A stretch of DNA of 37,231 nt from Prochlorococcus sp. AG-388-F11 (GCA_003279845.1 QCGP01000013.1:1-37231), one strand, 5' to 3'; shown: positions 15,691 to 23,707, counted from the stretch's first letter. Translations and numbers: made by a program. Notes: a model not told the origin generated them from the letters alone.

Positions 15691-16149
15691 TTATTTTTTT
15701 GACCATTCAAGGAATCCTTTTTGATTACTTTTTATATCATGTAAGGATTCAAAATAATATTTTTTCCAATTATTTCTTGGCAGTCCAAGAAATAACATTA
15801 GATTTAATGGGTATTGATTGCTATCAGAACAACTTCTGAAATCATCTCTGAATAAAAAGATCTGCTTTTTTAATGCAATTGCAATACCCAATTCAATCAT
15901 TACACCTTCATCTGGAGGTGTTCCATTGACAATCGCAAAGATACAATCACATTTTTTTAAATCATGGAAATTGCACCTTGCTAGATCATATGCCCATTCA
16001 CCTTCCTCTTGTATTATGTGTTTCGTTCTTTCAAAAGGTTCATAAACTTCTATATTTAAATCATTGAAGATATCAATAAATTCATATAAGAGTTTTTTAG
16101 TTTGTTTTGAAAATCCATAAGGACTTGCTAAGTATAATTTTTTTTTCAA
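15691..16149 (-). CDS. Nucleoside 2-deoxyribosyltransferase-like protein
   Basis: A 152-residue protein starting MKKKLYLASPYGFS. It has the family marker DCIFAIVNGTPPDEGVMIELGIAIAL (68-93), with D80 for ribose binding and E86 as the likely nucleophile in the [P/D]xDEGxxxExGxA motif. Such enzymes exchange or hydrolyse the base of (deoxy)nucleosides. Length is typical. Its ATG overlaps the stop of the phosphoribosyltransferase gene by 4 nt, pointing to joint nucleobase/nucleoside salvage. Confidence 0.88.
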   Translation of the reverse strand: MKKKLYLASPYGFSKQTKKLLYEFIDIFNDLNIEVYEPFERTKHIIQEEGEWAYDLARCNFHDLKKCDCIFAIVNGTPPDEGVMIELGIAIALKKQIFLFRDDFRSCSDSNQYPLNLMLFLGLPRNNWKKYYFESLHDIKSNQKGFLEWSKK

Positions 16150-16541
16150 CTAACCCCCCTTTTTTTGATATATTCATCGCGGTCACTTTGTAAATTATCA
16201 ACGTTTTCCCATGGAAAAACTATCCATTCACTTTTTTTTGATATATGTACAGTATTCCACCATATAGGTTTAATTTTACTGAATAAAACAAAAAACATTG
16301 CCCCCTCAATATTTTTAAAGGTGTTTAATGTAATACCCGTTTCATAGACATCATCAACTATAAGTGAATTTTTTATAGGTTTTGAAATTAAATTTATTTT
16401 TAGTTTATGGCTTAGTGCTACAGCAAGACATAAACCACCTCTGGGAACTCCATATATTCCAGAAAACTCTATATACTTACATTTGTTGTATATGTGTTCT
16501 ACGCTCTTATCAAATTCGCTCCAAGAAAAGTGACTTACCAT
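16146..16541 (-). CDS. Type I phosphoribosyltransferase
   Basis: A 131-residue purine/pyrimidine phosphoribosyltransferase-fold protein. The N-terminal loop is GIYGVPRGGLCLA (28-40), and the PRPP-binding motif is SLIVDDVYETGITL (59-72), with two acidic residues and TGxTL. It would convert a nucleobase plus PRPP to a nucleotide; the short hood domain resembles xanthine-guanine enzymes but the base cannot be fixed. It overlaps the deoxyribosyltransferase gene by 4 nt and starts 1 nt after the upstream 61-residue gene. Confidence 0.82.
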   Translation of the reverse strand: MVSHFSWSEFDKSVEHIYNKCKYIEFSGIYGVPRGGLCLAVALSHKLKINLISKPIKNSLIVDDVYETGITLNTFKNIEGAMFFVLFSKIKPIWWNTVHISKKSEWIVFPWENVDNLQSDRDEYIKKRGVS

Positions 16542-16542
16542 C

Positions 16543-16728
16543 TTAATTTCCGTTTTTTTCAGGTTTAATTGCGAAGTTTGATGCGATTACACTTAAAAGT
16601 GCGACTATCTGCTCATTTGGACAATTAGTATTTTTTTTTAAATTATCACATTGATTTATAATGTTGGCGTAAGTAAGCTCGACAATTCCATTCATTTGTT
16701 CGTTACTAAAAGAATATGGCTTATTCAT
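16543..16728 (-). CDS. Small protein at the head of the salvage operon
   Basis: A 61-residue protein, MNKPYSFSNEQMNGIVELTY, with helices, two cysteines (NQCDNLKKNTNC) and no membrane segment. No family recognised. Its TAA is separated from the phosphoribosyltransferase ATG by one base, so it is translated from the same mRNA and could be a small partner or regulator; that is only positional inference. Confidence 0.6.
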   Translation of the reverse strand: MNKPYSFSNEQMNGIVELTYANIINQCDNLKKNTNCPNEQIVALLSVIASNFAIKPEKNGN

Positions 16729-16802
16729 TTTTAATTAATAAATAATATTATTTTTACTTATAAATTCCACTAAGTAAATATTTAGATTAATTAAAGATAG
16801 AA

Positions 16803-17306
16803 TTATTTCCACATAGGGTCATTTAGTTTTTCAGTTTTAAGTGAATTTGGTACATAAGAATGTAAAGTTTCAACTCTTATAGCCCATTTTTTAGAGTTAC
16901 CCTTTAAACTTTCGCTTTCAATTAGGTTTGTAAGGGAAATTCTTTTTCTAACTTTAAGAAGTCCTAAACAAGTTTCCCAAGCATCTTGATTTTTATAAAT
17001 ATCTAACCAAAAATCAAAAATACTTTCCAAGATATCCAGTGGGATATCAAATGAAATCCCTATTGAAGGGTTCTCAATTAAATAATTTTTATTTCTTAGT
17101 TCATTGAATAAATTTTTAATATTTAAATTAATAGCGAAAAGAATATCTTTCGCTGACTCATTTCCTATTAATTCTTTCCTATGGCAATCTAAAAGGTTTT
17201 TATCGTCATGAATATTTTCATCAGAATTTATAACACCCACAATCCAAAACCCTTCTCCATTTTTTACTCCACTGGCAAGAAATAGATATTGTGATGAATT
17301 CTCCAA
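16803..17306 (-). CDS. Hypothetical protein (167 aa)
   Basis: A 167-residue soluble protein beginning MENSSQYLFLASGVKNGEGF. An N-terminal beta-rich part (FWIVGVINSDENIHDDKN) is followed by helices; no motif for an enzyme is seen. It is upstream of the salvage operon on the same strand with a 74-nt gap, so co-transcription is possible. The long intact frame and balanced composition support coding. Confidence 0.7.
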   Translation of the reverse strand: MENSSQYLFLASGVKNGEGFWIVGVINSDENIHDDKNLLDCHRKELIGNESAKDILFAINLNIKNLFNELRNKNYLIENPSIGISFDIPLDILESIFDFWLDIYKNQDAWETCLGLLKVRKRISLTNLIESESLKGNSKKWAIRVETLHSYVPNSLKTEKLNDPMWK

Positions 17307-17530
17307 AATTTCAAATCATTTCTCCATTTTTAACATCATTTGCTTATTGTGGAAATATTTTCGCAGTATAAATAACAATATTACTTTCTCGTAAAGAAAT
17401 ATTTGTTGTTAGGATAAATTTTATTTAATTATGTTTGACTTAAGAGAATTAAGATTAATGTTTTTGGATCCTACTGATTTAATTATAAATAATATAAATA
17501 AGTTTCTTAACAGTAATAAAACAATTAAAT

Positions 17531-17758
17531 TTATTTTTTCTTAGGAAATAATTTCCCTATTTTCTCTTGTTGTAAATATTCCTTTTTTGTTCTTATTTTT
17601 TTATCCTCTAGTGATTCTTTATTAGTACTTACAGCATAAATGATATAAAATATCATACCTGTAAATATTAATCCTAAGACAAGGATCAATATCCCTAAGG
17701 GTTCACTTGGGCTAAATATTTTTAGATTTAAGCCTGAATTTAGGAAAATTACCATCAA
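17531..17758 (-). CDS. Small single-helix membrane protein (75 aa)
   Basis: One transmembrane helix, about 20-43 (LGILILVLGLIFTGMIFYIIYAV), then a strongly charged cytoplasmic tail (KESLEDKKIRTKKEYLQQEKIGKLFPKKK). Two consecutive ATG codons open the frame. No family recognised. It lies 32 nt downstream of the 73-residue gene on the same strand and is probably co-transcribed. Confidence 0.65.
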   Translation of the reverse strand: MMVIFLNSGLNLKIFSPSEPLGILILVLGLIFTGMIFYIIYAVSTNKESLEDKKIRTKKEYLQQEKIGKLFPKKK

Positions 17759-17790
17759 TAATGTGATTCCTTAAAGAGCTTTTATTGAAG

Positions 17791-18012
17791 CTAATTGATT
17801 TCTTCGTAACCAAAGAAAGTTGTATTATCTGAATTTTTATACCCGTTTGCTGCCTCCTGTGGATTCTGACTGTCAATTTTTCTTGCTTTAGCGTGTATCA
17901 TATTGAACGGAAAAATTACAGCACCTACGAAAAAATGTAGTATCAAAAAGTCAGATGGTAATCCGTTAGTCCAATCAGGAAAAAATAACAAAGTCATCAA
18001 GGTTTCGTTCAT
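17791..18012 (-). CDS. Small membrane protein (73 aa)
   Basis: A 73-residue protein with a hydrophobic central helix (SDFLILHFFVGAVIFPFNMIH) and a polar C-terminus rich in Asn and Gln (NPQEAANGYKNSDNTTFFGYEEIN). No family recognised. The aromatic and Pro content (FFPDW, IFPF) is reminiscent of thylakoid proteins, but that is not evidence of function. Confidence 0.62.
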   Translation of the reverse strand: MNETLMTLLFFPDWTNGLPSDFLILHFFVGAVIFPFNMIHAKARKIDSQNPQEAANGYKNSDNTTFFGYEEIN

Positions 18013-18119
18013 ATTAGTAGTTCTATTTAACCTCTGAATAATATTACTGAACTTAGTGCAATTACATTAATTTTTAATAAATTGAAATTTAATTTTGCTT
18101 TTGGGATTATAAGAATCGA

Positions 18120-18578
18120 TTGAAAAGTAAACAAAAAAAACTTATTATATTAACTGAAACTATTGATTTATCTCTATTGTTAAAGTCCTTTTTTTGTTTG
18201 TTTTTCCTTATATTTCACCTATTTAATCCTCCTCTGGTGATGGCATTCGATAAGTCAGATCCAAGCGTGAGTTTACTACAGAATAGAATCTCTAATAATT
18301 TCTCAAGAAAATATTGTAAAGCTATTCAAAATGGTTTTTCTAAAGATGAGGCTATGAAATCTGCTATTGTCAAAACAGAGAACATTATATCTTTTTCTTA
18401 TAATCCACAAAAAAATTGGATTGAGAAAGATGACTTGGCAAATCAAATATCATTACAAGTAGTAAATGATTGTGGTAAATCATTTGGATTGATTGGCAAA
18501 GAAGGAGTTAATTACTTTAAATCATATTTTCTAGAAATTTATGAAAAAACAACTCCTGAAAAAAAATTTTCTAGATAG
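18120..18578 (+). CDS. Exported protein of unknown function
   Basis: A 152-residue frame from TTG at 18120. The basic N-terminus and hydrophobic core (SLLLKSFFCLFFLIFHLFNPPLVMAFDK) form a signal peptide with a likely cleavage after VMA. The mature part is about 110 residues with two cysteines (RKYCKAI, NDCGKS) that could form a disulfide. No named domain. It is followed 9 nt later by the 64-residue gene, a probable operon. Confidence 0.65.
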   Translation: MKSKQKKLIILTETIDLSLLLKSFFCLFFLIFHLFNPPLVMAFDKSDPSVSLLQNRISNNFSRKYCKAIQNGFSKDEAMKSAIVKTENIISFSYNPQKNWIEKDDLANQISLQVVNDCGKSFGLIGKEGVNYFKSYFLEIYEKTTPEKKFSR

Positions 18579-18587
18579 ATACAAATA

Positions 18588-18782
18588 ATGAATAATATTT
18601 CAGACAAATTAGTAATGACTATAATCTTGATTACTATTCTTTTTGTTTTTACCTTGATTTTTTCCGTAAAATCTCCTGAGAGAAAGGTTATAGATTCACC
18701 AATAATGTGGAAAGATGATTTCTCTAATATTTCGATATTTAGAAGCTATAATAGAAACCCTGAGGGAGTAATGAAAATTTAG
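18588..18782 (+). CDS. Small N-anchored membrane protein (64 aa)
   Basis: A single N-terminal helix (about 9-27, VMTIILITILFVFTLIFSV) followed by a polar domain with DSPIMWKDDFSNISIFRS. It may be a periplasmic/lumenal anchored peptide. No family recognised. It starts 9 nt after the exported-protein gene. Confidence 0.55.
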   Translation: MNNISDKLVMTIILITILFVFTLIFSVKSPERKVIDSPIMWKDDFSNISIFRSYNRNPEGVMKI

Positions 18783-18880
18783 AGTGTTAAATTAAATAAT
18801 AATTTTCAAGTTTATAAAAATATATTTGATTATGGTAATAATTAATTTTAATAATCTTAATTAATTAATAATTTGATCTT

Positions 18881-19222
18881 TTAATTTATGTAATTTAAAA
18901 GAACTGCAGCTAGTCTTAGATCATCATTGAACCATGCACGTAGGGCCATCGACCTTCTTGGATCATAAAATTTTTGTTTTCTGTACCAACTAAGAACCTC
19001 TGAATCTGATTTCTTGCCATTACATGACAAACAACATGGCACGCAATTGCTTGTGCTGCTTACGCCTCCTTTTGACGTTGGATGTAGGTGATCAAGAGAT
19101 TCTGAAGGATTTCCACAATAAATACACTTATAATTAGTAACTTTATGAAGTGATTCTCTCCAACTTTTATTACTTATCTTTGGACATAACTGATCAAGGT
19201 AAATTGCATCTTGTTTATGCAT
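18881..19222 (-). CDS. HNH endonuclease
   Basis: A 113-residue protein with an intact HNH/zinc core: C33-x2-C36 (YKCIYCG), the catalytic DHLHP (44-48), a Gly-rich turn (SKGGVSSTSN), and C64-x2-C67 (CCLSCNGKKS). This small zinc-HNH type occurs widely in cyanobacteria as stand-alone genes. It likely nicks or cuts DNA, but target and role are unknown; no neighbour suggests a restriction system, intron or phage. All key residues are present, so it is not a remnant. Confidence 0.9.
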   Translation of the reverse strand: MHKQDAIYLDQLCPKISNKSWRESLHKVTNYKCIYCGNPSESLDHLHPTSKGGVSSTSNCVPCCLSCNGKKSDSEVLSWYRKQKFYDPRRSMALRAWFNDDLRLAAVLLNYIN

Positions 19223-19262
19223 AGTATTCTTGATAATTAAATTGATAATAGCAATTTTTAAT

Positions 19263-19289
19263 TAATCTTGATTATCGAAGACAAGATTA
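19263..19289. repeat. Inverted repeat between HNH and permease genes
   Basis: Arms TAATCTTG (19263-19270) and CAAGATTA (19282-19289) separated by 11 nt. It lies in the 137-nt divergent promoter region and could be a dimeric regulator site. Confidence 0.5.
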
Positions 19290-19359
19290 GAATATGTAAT
19301 TCTTTAATGTCTTATTAAAATAATAAAATTGGATCAATGTAAATTTAAATTTAGAGGTA

Positions 19360-20172
19360 ATGCTTTTTTTATTATCGACATTAGTAAAAAGCGTTGATTA
19401 TTCATTGTCTAAAAGTATATCTATTTTTTTGATTTCTTTTTTTTCGAATACATTTTCAGCAATTTCTGGTGGTGGAGCTGGATTACTACAATTACCAGCT
19501 TTAATTATATTGGGGATTCCTTATTATGAGGCTTTGGCAAGTCATAAATTTGCAACGGTAGCTTTGGGAATAGGCGGTTCATTAAGAAATTACAAGTCAC
19601 TAAGAAATGAATTTGATGTCGCTTGGCAAATTTTAGTTTTTGGATTGCCTGGAGTTATATTTGGAGCTTTTATTGTTGAGTTCGTACCAGAAAAATATTT
19701 ATATTTATTTTTAGGAATATTTTCAATATTATTAGCACTTTATTCTTTCCTTAAACCCGATTTAGGTTTGGCTTCAGAAAATAAAAAATTATATTTAATT
19801 GATAAAGTAAGATTTTTAATTTTTATTTTTTTGATAGGTATTTTGAATGGTTCTATTTCATCAGGAACTGGTTTGCTAGTAACAATTCTTTTAATAAAAA
19901 CTTTTGGAATGGATTTTCTTCGTGCTATAACTTTGACATTCTTCACTGTTGGAATTTTTTGGAATTTTACTGGAGCAATTTTTTTGAGTAAAATTGGAAC
20001 AGTTCCTATATATATATTACTTTTATTAATAGTAGGTTCATTTACTGGTGGATATTTCGGAGCTCACTTATCAAAATTAAAAGGAAACAAATTAATCAAA
20101 AAAACTTTTACGTCAGTCTGTCTTTTTATTGGTGTTAGTTTATTAATCAAATCTATCCTAAGATTTTTGTAA
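19360..20172 (+). CDS. TSUP/TauE-SafE family permease
   Basis: A 270-residue polytopic inner-membrane protein. The paired repeats typical of TSUP carriers are visible: SAISGGGAGLLQLPAL with HKFATVALGIGGSLRNY in the first half, and NGSISSGTGLLVTILLIKTFG with TLTFFTVGIFWN in the second. About eight helices are present. Members move sulfite, sulfonates or organic acids; the substrate here is unknown. The ATG at 19360 follows GAGGTA. It converges on a possible 26-residue gene ending 2 nt beyond its stop. Confidence 0.9.
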   Translation: MLFLLSTLVKSVDYSLSKSISIFLISFFSNTFSAISGGGAGLLQLPALIILGIPYYEALASHKFATVALGIGGSLRNYKSLRNEFDVAWQILVFGLPGVIFGAFIVEFVPEKYLYLFLGIFSILLALYSFLKPDLGLASENKKLYLIDKVRFLIFIFLIGILNGSISSGTGLLVTILLIKTFGMDFLRAITLTFFTVGIFWNFTGAIFLSKIGTVPIYILLLLIVGSFTGGYFGAHLSKLKGNKLIKKTFTSVCLFIGVSLLIKSILRFL

Positions 20173-20173
20173 A

Positions 20174-20254
20174 TTAATTTATAGTGAATATCAATACAGT
20201 TGTGGTCAAAAAAAGACCAAATACAGCTGTGATTGTTAACAAGGATAAATTCAT
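20174..20254 (-). CDS. Possible 26-aa membrane peptide
   Basis: From an ATG at 20254 to a TAA at 20174-20176: MNLSLLTITAVFGLFLTTTV then LIFTIN. It is a single short hydrophobic helix, the form of the smallest photosystem and cytochrome subunits, and stops 2 nt short of the convergent permease stop. A longer frame in another phase (20064-20261) overlaps the permease and looks like a shadow. Size makes this uncertain. Confidence 0.4.
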   Translation of the reverse strand: MNLSLLTITAVFGLFLTTTVLIFTIN

Positions 20255-20344
20255 TTTTCATTTTAATAAAGGCATCCTAGGTTTTAATGGGTAACCTGTT
20301 GTATTAAGCAATACTTATAGTAGAAAAATTATTTACAGATCAAT

Positions 20345-20371
20345 AAAAAAAAAGACCTCACAAATGTAAGG
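20345..20371 (-). terminator. Terminator of the sRNA candidate
   Basis: On the minus strand CCTTAC-ATTT-GTGAGG (one T-G wobble) followed by TC and nine T residues. A classic intrinsic terminator; no protein gene on this strand ends just upstream. Confidence 0.85.
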
Positions 20372-20438
20372 CCGGGTGATGGGGAACTTTATTTTTAATC
20401 CAATTTCTCGAAAATTGCAACCCCCTATCGGTAGTGTT
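20345..20438 (-). ncRNA. Candidate small RNA (about 93 nt)
   Basis: Minus-strand unit with a -10-like TATATT at 20449-20444, a predicted 5' end near 20437-20438 (AACACTACC), an internal hairpin CAATTT-TCGAG-AAATTG, a GGGGG run that can pair with the CCCC of GTTCCCCATCACC, and a terminal terminator stem with a nine-T tail. It is far more G+C-rich than the surrounding spacer and has no open frame. Its length is in the range of the Yfr2-Yfr5 RNAs reported in Prochlorococcus MED4; I cannot confirm membership from memory of their motif. Confidence 0.65.
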
Positions 20439-20454
20439 AATTAAATATAATTAC

Positions 20455-20472
20455 AACACTATAGATAGTGTT
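20455..20472. promoter_or_regulatory. 18-bp dyad over the sRNA promoter
   Basis: AACACTATAGATAGTGTT: 8-bp perfect arms with a 2-bp centre. Relative to the inferred start at 20438 it spans about -17 to -34, covering the -35 region. A half-site TAGTGTT recurs at 20432-20438 at the start point. This suggests a repressor or activator site. Confidence 0.5.
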
Positions 20473-20639
20473 TTATGGAATTCCATATATTTGATTGTTG
20501 CAATTTTGAAATAAATTTATAATTTTAAACCGATGATTAAATAACTTGTTTTTTATTCTAAGTGATTTTAGTAATTAAACTTGTTAAAAATGTTAGGCAT
20601 TGTATTATTCGTAAGAACTTTGTTAGTTAAAATACTTTG

Positions 20640-20867
20640 ATGATTGAATTAACATTGCTAACTCTTTTGAACTATGTTGGAGATAATTTCTGTGAATATA
20701 GAAATTTAGGTCATGATAATTATAAATCTTTGCTTCTTTCTTACAGTGATGCAAGTAATAAATTTGGTGCATTAGAAGTTAAAAAGGTTATAGAGGAGTC
20801 AGAAAATTTTAAAGTTACAGCTATAGCTATTGCTGCAATCAAGTGTCCTCAACATATCGTTAAATAA
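20640..20867 (+). CDS. Small hypothetical protein (75 aa)
   Basis: From the ATG at 20640 (a TTG directly before it is also in frame). 75 residues with a hydrophobic N-terminus (MIELTLLTLLNYVGDNFCEY) and a helical body ending ATAIAIAAIKCPQHIVK; two cysteines. No family recognised. Its TAA shares an A with the next ATG (20867), a translational-coupling arrangement. Confidence 0.6.
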   Translation: MIELTLLTLLNYVGDNFCEYRNLGHDNYKSLLLSYSDASNKFGALEVKKVIEESENFKVTAIAIAAIKCPQHIVK

Positions 20868-21121
20868 TGAAGTTTGAATTAAAAACTGAAAATGATTTTT
20901 ATTCAAAGTTATTTTCACATTTCTTTAGGACTTTTTTTAGTTTGGCAATGATAATTATCTTTTGTGATATTGCACACAAATTAAGAATTATTTCGAGACA
21001 TTATCAAATCGAATATAACTGCAAACTTTTATCTATTGAAAAATCTAAATCTAATTTTAAAAAATTATCTAAAATTTCAAAACTAAAAAGCAAACAAAGA
21101 ATTTGGGAATTTTGTAGGTAA
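20867..21121 (+). CDS. Small basic membrane protein (84 aa)
   Basis: 84 residues with one helix (about 20-38, FRTFFSLAMIIIFCDIAHKL) and a very lysine-rich C-terminal half (SIEKSKSNFKKLSKISKLKSKQR). Coupled to the preceding gene by a 1-nt stop/start overlap. No family recognised; convergent with the ABC operon, 15 nt away. Confidence 0.55.
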   Translation: MKFELKTENDFYSKLFSHFFRTFFSLAMIIIFCDIAHKLRIISRHYQIEYNCKLLSIEKSKSNFKKLSKISKLKSKQRIWEFCR

Positions 21122-21136
21122 GTTCTCAAATAATTT

Positions 21137-21931
21137 TTAGCTTGAAGCTGATGAATAGAATTTTAATGCAAATAACCAGAACTTTCTAGAAGTCAAAAGA
21201 AACACTAATGCAACAATAACTTCAAGCAATATTTTCCATAATTGAGAAATACCTAGGAAAACTTCAGAAGGAATAGTAGTAATAAATGCAATAGGTATAA
21301 AAACACTAAAAAATACTCTCAGAGAAAATGAAAATGAATTTAATGGAAATCTCCCAATGTAGAGGAAAGATCTTAATACCTCTGTGGCATTCCATGTTTT
21401 AATAAACCAAATAGTAGTCGTAGAGATAAAAAACCATATACTATACAAAATGCAAATTGAACAGATTATAGTAATCAAACATAAGGTAAAAAAAGTTAAA
21501 TTTAAATTTATTTGATTAATTTTGATGCAATATATCAATAAGCAAAATCCAAGTATTATTTCTAAAAAGCCAGATGGAGCAATTTTTTTTAAAGAGATAA
21601 AGAATTGACTATCAATAGGTTTTAAAAGTACGAAGTCTAAAGTTCCTTCTCTTATGTGTTTGACAATTTCTGTCAGATTTGGATTAAACCATGTATTAGT
21701 TATTCCATTTAAAACTGTATAAATTCCTTGAATTATTAGTGATTGTTCAAATCCCCAGCCTCCAATGCTGGTATTGTTTTGAAAGAAAATAGATAATAAA
21801 AAAATACTCCCTATTAAACTTAAAATTGCAGTAATTAAATCAATTAATATATTTGTTTTATACTCCAGTTCTGATGCTAAAGATGTATGTAAGAATTTTT
21901 TATAAACTTTTAAATATTTTTTAAAATTCAT
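21137..21931 (-). CDS. ABC-2 type permease, second subunit
   Basis: A 264-residue integral membrane protein from the ATG at 21931, which overlaps the upstream stop in an ATGA. An earlier in-frame ATG at 21970 lies inside the neighbour. Six hydrophobic segments and the early LVL-KPIDSQFFISLKK stretch following REGTLDFVLL match the DUF990-type ABC-2 permeases, which come in pairs. It is the third gene of an exporter operon (ATPase, permease 1, permease 2). The substrate is unknown. Confidence 0.85.
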   Translation of the reverse strand: MNFKKYLKVYKKFLHTSLASELEYKTNILIDLITAILSLIGSIFLLSIFFQNNTSIGGWGFEQSLIIQGIYTVLNGITNTWFNPNLTEIVKHIREGTLDFVLLKPIDSQFFISLKKIAPSGFLEIILGFCLLIYCIKINQINLNLTFFTLCLITIICSICILYSIWFFISTTTIWFIKTWNATEVLRSFLYIGRFPLNSFSFSLRVFFSVFIPIAFITTIPSEVFLGISQLWKILLEVIVALVFLLTSRKFWLFALKFYSSASS

Positions 21932-22722
21932 GAACCCATCGCAGTATATTTTTTCGTTCCTGTAGTCCATATTTTTCTAAATAATGGGAAAAACAGGATT
22001 ATCCATAAAATTTGCATAATAAAGCCTCCAATAACATTTATTGGATTTCCTGATAGTAAGTTTGCAGGGAAATCAATTAGATATGGAAAAGGAGTTAAAT
22101 AAATCCATGATTTAACATATTCGGGAAAGGAAACTACTGGAGCTAGAAGTCCAGAGAGAAATAAAGTTGGGATAAATAATAATCTTTCAATTGATGATGC
22201 TTTTTCTGTCCAGAAACATAGACATGCAATTATTGACTGAATTAAAAATTGAATTAAGAAAGATAAGAAGGTTGATATTATACCTAAAAATAAACTACCC
22301 AAATTTGGAATCCATATACTTTCTGGATTAAAAATAAAAAAGAAAAATGCTATTACTAGAGCAAAAGGAAATCTTGTTATTTGTTCTGCAAGATGTTGCG
22401 CAAAATATCTGAAAAATGGATTTAAAGGTTGGATTAAGTAGGGAGATACTTTACCCAATAGAGAATCTTCTTCAAAGCTAAATACAACCCAAACTACTGA
22501 AAACTGTCTTACAAAAAAAGCACATAAGAAATACCTTGAAAGCATAATATTACTTATGTTTATTGATTCATTTAGGTTATTGTTGGTCCAAATATTCAAC
22601 ATAAAAAAAGGAATAATACCTGAAATCGCCCATAATGCAATTTCAACCCTATATTCCATCATGGTTGAATATTGGACTTTTAATAAAGTTGATATTTTAT
22701 TTTTTATCAAGTTAGATACCAT
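21928..22722 (-). CDS. ABC-2 type permease, first subunit
   Basis: A 264-residue membrane protein, MVSNLIKNKISTLLKVQYST, with about six helices. The segment LLGKVSPYLIQPLNPFFRYFAQHLAEQ is the counterpart of the permease-2 'LDFVLLKPID' region, a hallmark of paired DUF990-type subunits. Its ATG lies inside the last codons of the ATPase gene (11-nt overlap) and its stop overlaps permease 2, so the three are tightly coupled. Confidence 0.85.
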   Translation of the reverse strand: MVSNLIKNKISTLLKVQYSTMMEYRVEIALWAISGIIPFFMLNIWTNNNLNESINISNIMLSRYFLCAFFVRQFSVVWVVFSFEEDSLLGKVSPYLIQPLNPFFRYFAQHLAEQITRFPFALVIAFFFFIFNPESIWIPNLGSLFLGIISTFLSFLIQFLIQSIIACLCFWTEKASSIERLLFIPTLFLSGLLAPVVSFPEYVKSWIYLTPFPYLIDFPANLLSGNPINVIGGFIMQILWIILFFPLFRKIWTTGTKKYTAMGS

Positions 22723-23707
22723 AATCTTTTTTAATTAATATTTTTCCAATAATTTCATCTATTGGTGGTTCATTTATATATAGGTCTTCAATATCAAAAT
22801 TATTAAGAATAGTTTTTAATGAAGAAGTAGTAGAGTTATTTTCAACTATTATTGTGATTTCATTCTTTATTTTATTTTTAACAGTAAAACCGGAATTTTC
22901 TAATTTAATTGCATCCTCTACTGAACGACAAACTATTAATATTTCTTTAACAGGAGAAAGTTTTTTTAATAATAGGTCAAGTTTCCCATCATATGATATC
23001 GTCCCGTCGTGCACACATATAACTCTCTTGCATAGCGAAGTGATATCTTTCATGTAATGGCTGGTTAGGCATATCGTTGCATTAGTTTCCTTATTATATT
23101 TTTGAAGGAATTTTCTTAAATTTCTCTGTGCATTAATATCTAATCCAAGTGTCGGCTCGTCTAAGAATAGAATATTTGGTTCATGTATCAAAGCTGCTAG
23201 CAATTCAGATTTCATTCGCTGACCTAGTGAAAGTTTTCTAACAGGTATGAATAGCTCTTCATCAATTTCAAGCATTTCCGATAGTTTTTTTATTCTCTTT
23301 TTAGCTTCGAACTTATCTAAGTCATATATTGATGCATTCAAATAGAATGATTCAATTGGCGGAAGATCCCAAATAAGCTGTTGCTTTTGTCCCATTATTA
23401 AGGTGATATTCTTTAGGAAATTTTCTTTTCTCCTGAAAGGTAAGTAGCCTGAAACCAAAATCGAACCTTCACTTGGATAAATTAAGCCACAAAGCATTTT
23501 TAATATTGTTGTTTTCCCAGCTCCATTAGCACCTAGAAAACCTACTATTTCACCTTCTTTAATTTCAAAACTTATATCTTTTATAACTTTTAAACTTTTT
23601 GTTTGTCTTCTAAAAAAATGTTTAATTGTTCCTTTTAAGCCTTGTTCTTTGGAAGAGATATCAAATGACTTAGATAAATTTCTTACATCGATAATATTTT
23701 GTACCAT
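22712..23707 (-). CDS. ABC transporter ATP-binding protein
   Basis: A 331-residue ATPase. Walker A is GANGAGKTT (59-67), the Q-loop GQKQQLIWDLPP, the signature LSLGQRMKSE, and Walker B NILFLDEPTLGLD with the H-loop LTSHYM. An additional C-terminal domain of about 80 residues is typical of ABC-2 exporters that handle polysaccharides, lipids or drugs. It drives the two permeases downstream; cargo cannot be inferred. Confidence 0.93.
   Translation of the reverse strand: MVQNIIDVRNLSKSFDISSKEQGLKGTIKHFFRRQTKSLKVIKDISFEIKEGEIVGFLGANGAGKTTILKMLCGLIYPSEGSILVSGYLPFRRKENFLKNITLIMGQKQQLIWDLPPIESFYLNASIYDLDKFEAKKRIKKLSEMLEIDEELFIPVRKLSLGQRMKSELLAALIHEPNILFLDEPTLGLDINAQRNLRKFLQKYNKETNATICLTSHYMKDITSLCKRVICVHDGTISYDGKLDLLLKKLSPVKEILIVCRSVEDAIKLENSGFTVKNKIKNEITIIVENNSTTSSLKTILNNFDIEDLYINEPPIDEIIGKILIKKDYGI

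Larger units (their letters stand above)
20262..20636. other. Non-coding spacer holding an sRNA candidate
   Basis: No gene seen on either strand in 375 nt. The left half holds the small-RNA candidate and its terminator on the minus strand; 20455-20472 is the dyad; the remaining part to 20636 is A+T-rich with no further structure noticed. Confidence 0.6.

Noticed and set aside
17431..17544. Forward 37-codon frame MFDLRELRLMFLDPTD...
   Set aside because: It overlaps the end of the 75-residue reverse gene and has no distinguishing structure; only the frame itself supports it.
20064..20261. 65-codon reverse frame over the permease end
   Set aside because: Mostly antisense to the TSUP permease; a 26-residue frame in another phase fits the space better.
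21932..21970. Earlier ATG start of the second ABC-2 permease
   Set aside because: It would place 13 extra residues inside the upstream permease gene; the ATGA overlap at 21931 is the usual coupling arrangement.
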